Positions 14,035 to 20,636 of a DNA stretch of 34,943 nucleotides are shown piece by piece. The first letter of the stretch is position 1. Every line of letters starts with the position of its first letter. The notes below the pieces were generated by a model. The model searched no databases. It was given only the letters and a program-made list of their open reading frames with translations, and was not told the origin of the DNA. Source of the DNA: Acidimicrobiia bacterium (GTDB taxonomy: Bacteria > Actinomycetota > Acidimicrobiia > IMCC26256 > PALSA-610); assembly GCA_036271555.1 (NCBI GenBank), contig DATBAK010000038.1, forward strand, positions 1 through 34,943, given 5' to 3'. The position numbers were made by a program, and so were the translations under genes.

Positions 14035-16242
14035 ATGCCGATCGGAATCACGGCCGAACACGTCGAGCTCGCGCAGGTCGCGAGCCGGTTCGTCGAGGCC
14101 CAGGTGCCGCCGAGCGTCGTGCGCCTCACGGTCGACGCGCCCGCCGACGCCCGTCCCGAGTTCTGGGCCGCGCTCGGCGAGCTGGGCTGGACCGGACTGC
14201 ACATCCCCGAGGCCCACGGCGGCTCGGGTTACGGCGCGGTCGAGCTCGCGGTCGTGCTCGAGGCCCTCGGTCGCGGCTGCGTCCCCGGCCCCTTCCTCCC
14301 CACGGTGCTCGCCGCCGCGGTGCTCACCGAGGCTGCGGCCGGTGAAGCCGCGAAGGCGTTGCTCCCCCAGCTCGCGACCGGCGCCAAGGTCGCGACGATT
14401 GCGCTGACGAACGCGCTGGACGGTGAGCCCGTCGCCGACGGGCTGAAGCTGTCGGGCGCGCTCGAGCCGGTGGTCAGCGCGACCGTCGCCGACGTGGCGC
14501 TCGTCGCAGTTCGCAACACCACGTCGGGCGCCGCCACGTGGTGCGTGCTCGACCTCGCCGATGCCAACGTCGCCGTGACGGACCTCGGCAGCGTCGATCT
14601 CACGCGCCGGGCCGGCCGCATCGAGGTCGACGGCGCGGTCGTCGCGATCGACGACGCGCTCGCCGCGGTACCGACCGAAACGGTGCACCACCTCGCCGCG
14701 GTGCTGTTCGCGGCCGAGGCGATCGGCCTCGCGCAGTGGTGTGTCGACACCGCGAGCCAGTACGCGAAGGATCGCGTCCAGTTCGGGCGACCGATCGGAC
14801 AGTTCCAAGCGGTGAAGCACCGCTGCGCCGACATGCTCTCGCGCACCGAGCTCGCACGCGCGGCGGTCTGGGATGCGGCACGCGCGATCGACGACCGCGA
14901 CAACGGCGGCTCGCTCGCGATCGCAGGCGCGGCATCGCTCGCGCTCGACGCGGCCTTCGAGAACGCGAAGGACTGCGTGCAGACGCTCGGCGGCATCGGC
15001 TTCACGTGGGAGCACGACGCGCACCTCTACCTGCGCCGCGCGGTCACGCTGCTCCAGCTCGTCCGGTCGCCGAGCTCGTGGCGGCAGGAAGCCGCGCGCG
15101 TCGCGATGAGGGGCGAACGCCGGCGGCTCTCGCTCGACGTCGGCGAGGACGCCGACCGCCTGCGCGCCGACCTGCGCGCGCTGCTCACCGAAGTGAAGGC
15201 GCTCGACCCGCACGCGCAGCGCATCCGCCTCGCCGAGGAGGGCTACGTCAGCCCCGGCTGGCCGCGTCCGTGGGGCCGCGACGCGAGCGCGCTCGAGCTG
15301 CTCGTCATCGAAGAGGAGTTCCGCGCTGCGAAGATCATGCGGCCCGGCATCAGCGTCGGCGCGTGGGCGCTGCCGAACCTCATCGTCTACGGCACGCCCG
15401 AGCAGCAGGAGCGGTGGATCATGCCGACGCTCCGCGGCGAGATCACGTGGTGCCAGCTCTTCAGCGAGCCCGGCGCGGGCTCCGACCTCGCGGGACTGTC
15501 GACGCGCGCGCAACGGGTCGACGGCGGCTGGATCGTGAACGGGCAGAAGGTGTGGACGTCGATGGCGAAGGAAGCCGACTGGGGCATCCTCCTCGCGCGC
15601 ACCGACCCCGACCGTCCGAAGCACGACGGGATCTCGTGCTTCATGGTCGACATGCACACGCCGGGCATCGACATCCGGCCGCTGCGCGAGCTCACCGGTC
15701 ACGCGATGTTCAACGAGGTGTTCTTCGACGACGCGTTCGTGCCCGACAACGGGCTCGTCGGTCAGGAGCACGACGGCTGGCGCTGCGCGCGCACGACGCT
15801 CGCGAACGAACGCGTCTACATGGGTTCGAGCAACACCATCGGCGGCGGCGTCGTCGGCGTGCTGCGCGAGCTCGAGCAGCACGGCCTTGCCGACGACGCT
15901 GCCGCGCTCGACACCGCGGGCGGCCTCGCGGCGACCGCCCACGCGCTCGCGGTCCTCAGCTACCGGATGACGCTGTCGGCGCTGCGCGGCGCGGACCCGT
16001 CGGGCTCGGAAGCGGCGGTGCGCAAGCTGCTCGGCGTGCAGCACGACCAGCGCGTGCAGGAAGTCGGCATGCGGCTCGCGGGCGCGACGTCGGTGACGAA
16101 CGACGGTCAGCCCGGCGCGTGGGTGCAGTCGTTCCTGTTCAACCGCTGCCTGACGATCGCGGGCGGCACGACCGACATCCAGAAGAACGTGATCGCGGAG
16201 CGCCTGCTGGGCTTGCCCCGCGATCCCGAACCCCAGCCTTGA
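14035..16242 (+). CDS. Fused two-domain acyl-CoA dehydrogenase (FadE34-like)
   Basis: A 735-residue protein with two complete ACAD folds in one chain, as in mycobacterial FadE34. Domain 1 is about residues 1-355 and ends with GGIGFTWEHDAHLYLRRA. Domain 2 is about 370-735 and has EPGAGSDLAG, NGQKVWTSMAKEADW, and ends with AGGTTDIQKNVIAERLLGLP. The Glu of the classical MCAD position is Gly in domain 2, while Glu592 in TLANERVYMG lies where isovaleryl-CoA-dehydrogenase-like enzymes carry their base, so I infer one active site in domain 2 and a partly structural domain 1. The enzyme would introduce a 2,3-double bond into a bulky acyl-CoA such as a steroid side chain. The ATG follows palindromic operator A; MaoC follows 12 nt downstream. 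Confidence 0.9.
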   Translation: MPIGITAEHVELAQVASRFVEAQVPPSVVRLTVDAPADARPEFWAALGELGWTGLHIPEAHGGSGYGAVELAVVLEALGRGCVPGPFLPTVLAAAVLTEAAAGEAAKALLPQLATGAKVATIALTNALDGEPVADGLKLSGALEPVVSATVADVALVAVRNTTSGAATWCVLDLADANVAVTDLGSVDLTRRAGRIEVDGAVVAIDDALAAVPTETVHHLAAVLFAAEAIGLAQWCVDTASQYAKDRVQFGRPIGQFQAVKHRCADMLSRTELARAAVWDAARAIDDRDNGGSLAIAGAASLALDAAFENAKDCVQTLGGIGFTWEHDAHLYLRRAVTLLQLVRSPSSWRQEAARVAMRGERRRLSLDVGEDADRLRADLRALLTEVKALDPHAQRIRLAEEGYVSPGWPRPWGRDASALELLVIEEEFRAAKIMRPGISVGAWALPNLIVYGTPEQQERWIMPTLRGEITWCQLFSEPGAGSDLAGLSTRAQRVDGGWIVNGQKVWTSMAKEADWGILLARTDPDRPKHDGISCFMVDMHTPGIDIRPLRELTGHAMFNEVFFDDAFVPDNGLVGQEHDGWRCARTTLANERVYMGSSNTIGGGVVGVLRELEQHGLADDAAALDTAGGLAATAHALAVLSYRMTLSALRGADPSGSEAAVRKLLGVQHDQRVQEVGMRLAGATSVTNDGQPGAWVQSFLFNRCLTIAGGTTDIQKNVIAERLLGLPRDPEPQP

Positions 16243-16254
16243 AGGGAACGCGCC

Positions 16255-16680
16255 GTGGGTGAGCAGAAGGTCTTCTTCGAGGACGTGCGCGAAGGCGACG
16301 AGGGGCCGCCGCTCTCGCACGCGCTCACGCGCACCGATCTCGTGATGTACGCGGGTGCGTCGGGCGACTTCAACCCGATGCACACCGACGAGGTGGCCGC
16401 GCAGGCCGCGGGACTTCCGAGCGTGTTCGGTCACGGCATGTTCAGCGCGGGGCTGCTCGGCACCGCGGTGACGAACTACGTCGGCATCGGCAACCTGAAG
16501 TCGTACAAGGTGCGGTTCACGAAGCAGACGTGGCCGGGCGAGACGCTCACCACGAAGGTCGTCGTCAGCGAGAAGCGCCCCGACACGTCGGAGGTCGTGC
16601 TCGCGTGCGAGCTCGTGAACCAGGACGGCGAGGCGAAGATCGCGGGCCAGGCCGTCGCCGCGTTGCCGACGCGCGGCTGA
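16255..16680 (+). CDS. MaoC-family enoyl-CoA hydratase (hydratase 2 type)
   Basis: A 141-residue single hot-dog-fold hydratase. The catalytic dyad Asp38/His43 is in GASGDFNPMHTDEVAA, which fits the R-hydratase motif fully. It would hydrate the double bond made by the upstream dehydrogenase. The GTG at 16255 follows an AAGGGA Shine-Dalgarno by 7 nt. Single-domain MaoC proteins in steroid loci often pair with a partner that binds the acyl chain; no second MaoC is visible here, so it is a homodimer or its partner lies elsewhere. It sits between the ACAD and a DUF35 gene, in the order of the mycobacterial igr-type pathway. Confidence 0.9.
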   Translation: MGEQKVFFEDVREGDEGPPLSHALTRTDLVMYAGASGDFNPMHTDEVAAQAAGLPSVFGHGMFSAGLLGTAVTNYVGIGNLKSYKVRFTKQTWPGETLTTKVVVSEKRPDTSEVVLACELVNQDGEAKIAGQAVAALPTRG

Positions 16681-16692
16681 GCGAACCGACCG

Positions 16693-17157
16693 ATGCGCTT
16701 CGACCTCCCGACGCCCGACAACGACACCGCGCCGTTCTGGGACGCGGCGAAGGACGGCAGGTTCCTCCTGCGCCGCTGCCTCGATTGCAACGCGACGTAC
16801 TTCTATCCGCGCCCGTTCTGCCCGAAGTGCTGGAGCGAGCGCGTCGACTGGGTCGAGGCGAGCGGTCGCGCGGTCGTCTACACGTACTCGGTCGTCGTCG
16901 TGAACGACCTGCCGCCGTTCAACGAACGCGTCCCGTACATCGCCGCGGTCGTCGATCTCGAAGAGGGTCCGCGCGTGATGACGAACGTCGTCGACTGCGA
17001 TCTCGACGTGGTGCGCGTCGGGATGCCGGTCGAGGTGACGTTCCGTCCGCTGAACGACGACATCACGATCCCGGTCTTCAAACCGGCGGTTCTTGCAGGA
17101 ACCGGGTCGTCGGCAGAGGCGCCCGGAGCGGCGAGCGGGCAACGGGATGCCGGCTGA
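16693..17157 (+). CDS. DUF35 zinc-ribbon/OB-fold protein 1
   Basis: A 154-residue protein with an N-terminal helix, a zinc ribbon (Cys29, Cys32, Cys43, Cys46 in RRCLDCNATYFYPRPFCPKC) and a C-terminal OB fold (VVYTYSVVVV, VPYIAAVVDLEEGPRVMTN, VGMPVEVTF). Known members bind thiolase-like proteins; in the cholesterol pathway the DUF35 part of ChsH2 forms the aldolase with Ltp2. It follows MaoC by 12 nt. The last ~20 residues (TGSSAEAPGAASGQ) look disordered. The second DUF35 gene of the cluster is only moderately similar, so the two are not a recent duplication. Confidence 0.9.
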   Translation: MRFDLPTPDNDTAPFWDAAKDGRFLLRRCLDCNATYFYPRPFCPKCWSERVDWVEASGRAVVYTYSVVVVNDLPPFNERVPYIAAVVDLEEGPRVMTNVVDCDLDVVRVGMPVEVTFRPLNDDITIPVFKPAVLAGTGSSAEAPGAASGQRDAG

Positions 17158-17584
17158 AACGCCCGTGCCGAGTCGAGCGGGCGCGACCGACATGACGGTT
17201 ATTCTCGGTCGGCTCGCGAGTGTCGACGGTCGGAGTGACTCGTTGCCCAGCCAGGACTGGAACTTCCCGTTCGAGGGTCCGCTGCACGAGGTGTTTCCCG
17301 CGCTGCACGAGGCGCAGAACGCGTGGATGTCGCAGGTCGACTCGCTCACCGCGCCCGACCGCAAGACGCACGAGCTCATCCGCATGGCGGTGACGGTCGT
17401 GTTGCGCAATCACGAAGGTGTGCGCCGTCACGCGATGCTCGCGCACGAGGTCGGCGCGACCTGGGAAGAGGTGCTCGGCTCGATCATGCTGACGACGCCG
17501 GGCGTCGGGCTGCTTCCCGCGGTGCAGGCGATTCCCCACGCGCGCGAAGGCTTCGACGCCGCGCGCACGACCGAAGCGGAGTGA
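17147..17584 (+). CDS. Carboxymuconolactone-decarboxylase-like (AhpD-fold) protein
   Basis: A 145-residue all-helical protein of the CMD/AhpD superfamily. The core reads HELIRMAVTVVLRNHEGVRRHAMLAHEVGATWEEV, where the usual CxxC or CxxH dyad is replaced by NHEG, while the later His residues remain. It cannot therefore be a thiol peroxidase, and a decarboxylase or ring-opening hydrolase role is possible but unproven. The ATG at 17147 overlaps the DUF35 gene by 11 nt; an alternative ATG at 17192 (MTVILGRLASVDG) is also plausible and gives 130 residues. A strong hairpin follows the stop. Confidence 0.75.
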   Translation: MPAETPVPSRAGATDMTVILGRLASVDGRSDSLPSQDWNFPFEGPLHEVFPALHEAQNAWMSQVDSLTAPDRKTHELIRMAVTVVLRNHEGVRRHAMLAHEVGATWEEVLGSIMLTTPGVGLLPAVQAIPHAREGFDAARTTEAE

Positions 17585-17589
17585 CGCGT

Positions 17590-17622
17590 GGCTGAAGCAC
17601 CGGAGCCGGTGAGCGTTCAGCC
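17590..17622 (+). terminator. Hairpin between the CMD-like and second DUF35 genes
   Basis: The arms GGCTGAA (17590-17596) / TTCAGCC (17616-17622) enclose an inner ACCGG (17599-17603) / CCGGT (17606-17610) stem, followed by TTCT. It begins 6 nt after the stop. It may terminate or attenuate transcription before the DUF35-Ltp pair. Confidence 0.55.
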
Positions 17623-17670
17623 TTCTGATCGGAGGCGGCACCCCGTGCCGAGACGAGCGAGCATGCGACC

Positions 17671-18105
17671 ATGAGTACTGACGTGCCTTTTCGGATCCTG
17701 CCGCAGCTGACCGACAACAACCGCGCGTTCTGGCAGGGCGGCGAGCGCGGCGAGCTCGTGTTCTGGCGCTGCCAGGACTGCAAGTTCTACATCCATCCGC
17801 CGCAGCCGATCTGCCCGATGTGTCACTCGAAGAACCTCGCGACCGAGGCCGTCTCCGGCGACGCGACGCTCACGACCTACTCGGTGAACTACCAGCCGTG
17901 GATGCCGGGTCCGGAGCTGCCGTACGTGGTCGCGATCATCGAGATCGTCGAGCAGCCGAGCGTGCGGCTCACCACGAACGTCGTGGGCGTACCGATCGAA
18001 GCGCTCGAGATCGGCATGCCGCTGCACGTCGTGTTCGAGCACCACCCCGACCCCGACGGCGACGTCTGGATCCCGCTCTTCGCCCCGCCGGGATACACGT
18101 CATGA
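17671..18105 (+). CDS. DUF35 zinc-ribbon/OB-fold protein 2
   Basis: A 144-residue protein with the same architecture as the first: N-terminal helix with NNRAFWQGGERGELVFWRC, zinc ribbon at Cys34, Cys37, Cys48 and Cys51, then an OB fold (LTTYSVNYQPW, LPYVVAIIEIVEQPSVRLTTN, IGMPLHVVFEH). It is the more likely direct partner of the Ltp2-like protein, whose gene starts 106 bp downstream. In characterised homologues this module seals the active site of the aldolase and channels the hydrated acyl-CoA. The ATG at 17671 gives the family N-terminus; no clear SD is seen. Confidence 0.9.
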   Translation: MSTDVPFRILPQLTDNNRAFWQGGERGELVFWRCQDCKFYIHPPQPICPMCHSKNLATEAVSGDATLTTYSVNYQPWMPGPELPYVVAIIEIVEQPSVRLTTNVVGVPIEALEIGMPLHVVFEHHPDPDGDVWIPLFAPPGYTS

Positions 18106-18172
18106 CGCCGTCGAACCCGCGGCCGAAGGCGAGCGCGGAGCGAGCGTCGAGGCTCGCCCAGCGAGCGTGCGA

Positions 18173-18197
18173 GTCGGCGTCCCGAAGGGGAGCCGAC
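18173..18197 (+). repeat. Hairpin in the GCGAGCG-rich spacer before the Ltp2-like gene
   Basis: Stem GTCGGC (18173-18178) / GCCGAC (18192-18197), a one-base bulge, then TCCC/GGGA closed by a GAAG loop. It lies in a 106-bp spacer rich in repeated GCGAGCG, just before an AAGGAG Shine-Dalgarno (18199-18204) and the GTG at 18212. It could affect translation of the thiolase-like gene. Confidence 0.5.
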
Positions 18198-18211
18198 GAA
18201 GGAGCGAGCGA

Positions 18212-19420
18212 GTGAGTACCGCCAACGAGATCATCGAGCGGCGCGCCTGCATCAGCGGGGTGGGGCAGTCCGAGATCGGACGCCGGCTCGGGCGCGACCC
18301 GCTCGAGCTCACGCTCGATTCGTGTCTCGCCGCGATCGCGGACGCAGGTCTGACGACGAAGGACATCGACGGCCTCTCGACCTATCCGGGTCCGATGAGC
18401 ACGCCCGCGGGGTTCAGCGGTGCCGGCGCGTACGACGTGATGGACGCGCTGCGGCTGAACTGCGGCTGGTACGGCAGTGGGCTCGAGACATCGGGTCAGC
18501 TCGGCTCGGTGATCAACGCGTGCATGGCCGTCGCGTCGGGACTCGCGAACCACGTGCTCTGCTTCCGCAGCGTCTACGAGGGCAGCGCGCAGGGTGCGAA
18601 GGGTCGTTCCGCGGTGATGCCGGGCGGCGGGGGCGGCGGCAGCTTCAAGGCGAGCGGGTTCATGCAGTGGAACCTCGTGTTCTCCGCACCGTCGGCCGCG
18701 ATCTGGATCGGTATGTTCGCGCAGCGCCACTTCCACGAGTACGGCACGACGCGCGAGCAGCTCGCGTGGATCGCGTTGAACGCGCGGCGCAACGCGGCGT
18801 TGAACCCGAACGCGATCTACACCGCGCCGATGTCGATGGACGACTACTTCGCGGCGCGCATGATCGCGACGCCGTTCTGTCTCTACGACTGCGACGCGCC
18901 GTGCGACGGCTCGACCGCGGTCATCGTGTCGCGCATCGATCGCGCGAAGGATCTGCGCAAGCCGCCGTTGCGTATCGAGGCGGTCGGCTCCGCGATCCAC
19001 GGCCGCCCGTCGTGGGACCAGTTCGACGACCTGTCGACGATGGCGAACCGCGACGCGGCCGCGCAGCTCTGGACGCGCACCGACCTCAAGCCGAGCGACG
19101 TGCAGCTGCTCGAGGCCTACGACGGCTTCTCGTTCATCACGATGTCGTGGATCGAGGCGCTCGGGTTCTGCGAGGTGGGGGAGAGCGGCCCGTTCGTCGA
19201 GGGCGGCACCCGCATCGCGCGCGACGGCGAGCTTCCGCTCAACACGCACGGCGGCCAGCTGTCGGCCGGCCGCCTGCACGGATACGGGTTCCTGCACGAG
19301 ACCGCGGTGCAGATGTGGGGCGAGGCCGGCGACCGGCAGGTGCCGCGCGTGCCCGAGGTCGCGATCGCGGCCGCGGGCGGCGGCAACACCTGCGGCTGCC
19401 TGCTCCTCGTCAAGGACTAG
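18212..19420 (+). CDS. Ltp2-like thiolase-fold protein, probable retro-aldolase
   Basis: A 402-residue lipid-transfer/thiolase-superfamily protein. The region that holds the nucleophilic Cys in true thiolases reads GSGLETSGQLGSVINAC, with no Cys at the expected place. The C-terminal GHP motif is replaced by LSAGRLHGYGFLHE. The segment LLEAYDGFSFITMSWIEALGFC contains a Tyr in the place where Ltp2-type aldolases use tyrosines. I therefore infer a retro-aldol lyase that releases a short acyl-CoA (propionyl-CoA in Ltp2) rather than a CoA-dependent thiolase. The GTG at 18212 is set by AAGGAG 7 nt upstream. It ends the cluster, after two DUF35 genes. Confidence 0.85.
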   Translation: MSTANEIIERRACISGVGQSEIGRRLGRDPLELTLDSCLAAIADAGLTTKDIDGLSTYPGPMSTPAGFSGAGAYDVMDALRLNCGWYGSGLETSGQLGSVINACMAVASGLANHVLCFRSVYEGSAQGAKGRSAVMPGGGGGGSFKASGFMQWNLVFSAPSAAIWIGMFAQRHFHEYGTTREQLAWIALNARRNAALNPNAIYTAPMSMDDYFAARMIATPFCLYDCDAPCDGSTAVIVSRIDRAKDLRKPPLRIEAVGSAIHGRPSWDQFDDLSTMANRDAAAQLWTRTDLKPSDVQLLEAYDGFSFITMSWIEALGFCEVGESGPFVEGGTRIARDGELPLNTHGGQLSAGRLHGYGFLHETAVQMWGEAGDRQVPRVPEVAIAAAGGGNTCGCLLLVKD

Positions 19421-19464
19421 CGGCGATCACACGGTCGCGTGCGTGCTGCTCGCGGCGCGTGCGT

Positions 19465-19812
19465 TCACGACGCGTCCGCGCCTGACCGCGCGCCCGCTCC
19501 GGCGACCTCCGGCTCGGCCGCAGCGTCGGTTTCGCGCGTGTTCGTGCGCTCGCGGATCCGCTTGATCCGCTCGGCGATGTCGGCCGCGGCCTGCTCGAGG
19601 TCGCGCTGGAGTGCTTCGAGCGACTCGAGGTCGCCGAAGCGCCGCCGACCGCGACGACCGCGCTTCTCGCGTCCGCCGCGCGACTCGCGGTCGTGATCGT
19701 GATCGTGATCGTGATCGTGGCCGTGGTCGTGGTCGTGGTGGTGGTGGTGATGATGGTGGCGACGGTCGCGTTCGCGTTCGTCGCAGATGTCGCAGTGGTG
19801 ATGGTGATGCAT
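19465..19812 (-). CDS. Histidine-rich putative metal-binding protein
   Basis: A 115-residue protein with 20 His among its first 40 residues: five in a row after Met1, a CDIC pair (Cys7, Cys10), eight in a row at 19-26, then an alternating His-Asp tract to about 41. A basic RGRRGRRRF segment follows, then a predicted coiled-coil helix (LESLEALQRDLEQAAADIAERIKRIRERT) and a disordered acidic tail. No signal peptide or membrane segment. The ATG at 19812 shares one base with the PadR stop and has AGGAG 5 nt upstream, so it is translated with the regulator. Binding of Ni, Zn, Co or Cu is inferred from composition. It could be a metal store, a metallochaperone or a co-sensor for the PadR protein. 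I know of no named family for it. Confidence 0.75.
   Translation of the reverse strand: MHHHHHCDICDERERDRRHHHHHHHHDHDHGHDHDHDHDHDRESRGGREKRGRRGRRRFGDLESLEALQRDLEQAAADIAERIKRIRERTNTRETDAAAEPEVAGAGARSGADAS
19691..19720 (+). repeat. TCGTGA hexamer tandem repeat coding His-Asp
   Basis: Four perfect TCGTGA units and one imperfect unit encode the His-Asp alternation of the His-rich protein on the minus strand. A codon-level repeat like this can expand or contract in two-residue steps without a frameshift. Confidence 0.8.
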
Positions 19813-20237
19813 CAAGTCTCCTGTTGGTAGCGCCGCAGGAATGCGGTGGTGGTGTCGTTGGTGGCGCGCAGTGCCTTCGCCCACGCGTCGAGCAGCGCGC
19901 GTCCCGCGGGCGTGAGCGCGTAGGTGCGCTTCACGCGACCGGGGAGGTCGTCGCGCCAGCGGGACGCGACGAGCCCGTCTTCTTCGAGGCCGCGCAGCAT
20001 CCGGTAGAGGTTGCCGAGGTCGACGCGCTCATCGGGGACGAGCGCCTCGAGCCGGGCCGCGAGGTCGTAGCCGTGCACCTCGTCGTCGCGCAGCACGAGC
20101 AGCAGCGCGGGTTCGACGAAGCGCTCGACGCGCGCGTGGACCTCCCACGACCCGTCACGCTCGTTCCACAGTCGCGAACGCGCCGCGCCGGGGCGACGGT
20201 GCTGACCGCGATGGTGGGAGTCGTGTCGGTGGTCCAT
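19812..20237 (-). CDS. PadR family transcriptional regulator
   Basis: A 141-residue PadR-type winged-helix repressor. The signature is seen as FVEPALLLVLRDDEVHGYDLAARLE, then DLGNLYRMLRGLEEDGLV (recognition helix) and the wing RTYALTPAGRALL, with a C-terminal dimer helix. A His-rich N-terminal extension of ~20 residues (DHRHDSHHRGQH) precedes the fold and may bind metal, matching the poly-His partner. The ATG at 20237 lies 7 nt after a TATAGT -10 and is preferred to the GTG at 20246, which would fall inside that box. An inverted repeat over the -35 suggests autorepression. It is co-transcribed with the His-rich gene. Confidence 0.9.
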   Translation of the reverse strand: MDHRHDSHHRGQHRRPGAARSRLWNERDGSWEVHARVERFVEPALLLVLRDDEVHGYDLAARLEALVPDERVDLGNLYRMLRGLEEDGLVASRWRDDLPGRVKRTYALTPAGRALLDAWAKALRATNDTTTAFLRRYQQET

Positions 20238-20244
20238 GCCGACC

Positions 20245-20284
20245 ACTATAGATGTTACTTACACTGTGTCAAGCACATAAGTAA
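20245..20284 (-). promoter_or_regulatory. padR promoter with overlapping dyad operator
   Basis: On the minus strand TTGACA (20267-20272) and TATAGT (20245-20250) are separated by 16 nt, close to the sigma-70 consensus. Seven bases later comes the ATG at 20237, so the message is probably leaderless. Centred on the -35 is the dyad TTACTTA (20255-20261) / TAAGTAA (20278-20284) with an inner TGTG/CACA. PadR proteins commonly bind ATGT/ACAT-type dyads, so this is the likely autoregulatory operator. The AT-rich patch stands out in the GC-rich region. Confidence 0.75.
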
Positions 20285-20343
20285 GACGCATACAAACCTT
20301 TCGCCCGCTGCCCAAACTGGTCATAAGCCAGACAGTCGACCTA

Positions 20344-20598
20344 ATGTGCGCCCCCATGCGACGCATCAACCCCATCGGGTGGCTCTTGATCGCGGTGGGC
20401 GTGATCCTGATCATCGTCGGAATCATCTACTTCACGACCACGCCGCCGAACCTGCCCGGCTTCTTCCCGGGCGTGGTGGCGCACCCGAAGGCGGGCCACG
20501 TGTACAAGCACAAGTACACGAAGCGCGGCGGCGCGGCCTTCGTCGTGGCCGTCGTCGCCTTCGTCGGCGCCTACTACGCCGGCTTCCGCCGCCGCTGA
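20344..20598 (+). CDS. Small two-helix membrane protein
   Basis: An 84-residue protein with two predicted membrane helices, at about 11-30 (IGWLLIAVGVILIIVGIIYF) and 63-80 (AAFVVAVVAFVGAYYAGF), joined by a 30-residue loop with PGFFPG and several Lys/His (HPKAGHVYKHKYTKRG). It is divergent from padR and could be controlled by the same dyad. A second in-frame ATG at 20356 is an alternative start. I do not recognise a family. The last codons lie within a palindrome shared with the convergent ACAD gene. Confidence 0.65.
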   Translation: MCAPMRRINPIGWLLIAVGVILIIVGIIYFTTTPPNLPGFFPGVVAHPKAGHVYKHKYTKRGGAAFVVAVVAFVGAYYAGFRRR

Positions 20599-20636
20599 CC
20601 GCGGCGTTCGGAACAACCGAGCGGCGGGGCGGTCAG
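20595..20636. terminator. Bidirectional hairpin containing both convergent stop codons
   Basis: The outer arms CTGACCGC (20595-20602) and GCGGTCAG (20629-20636) each hold one stop codon: TGA of the membrane protein and, read on the other strand, TGA of the ACAD. An inner stem CGTTCGG (20605-20611) / CCGAGCG (20617-20623) closes on an AACAA loop. It can fold equally in either RNA. Confidence 0.65.

Noticed and set aside
13957-17409. Open frame of 1150 codons on the minus strand across the fused ACAD cluster.
   Set aside because: Same low-complexity shadow composition; the plus strand carries four complete, motif-bearing genes here.
18098-18107. CGTCATGACG palindrome at the end of the second DUF35 gene.
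   Set aside because: Ten-base palindromes at this GC content are expected by chance; there is no match to the three-site operator family.
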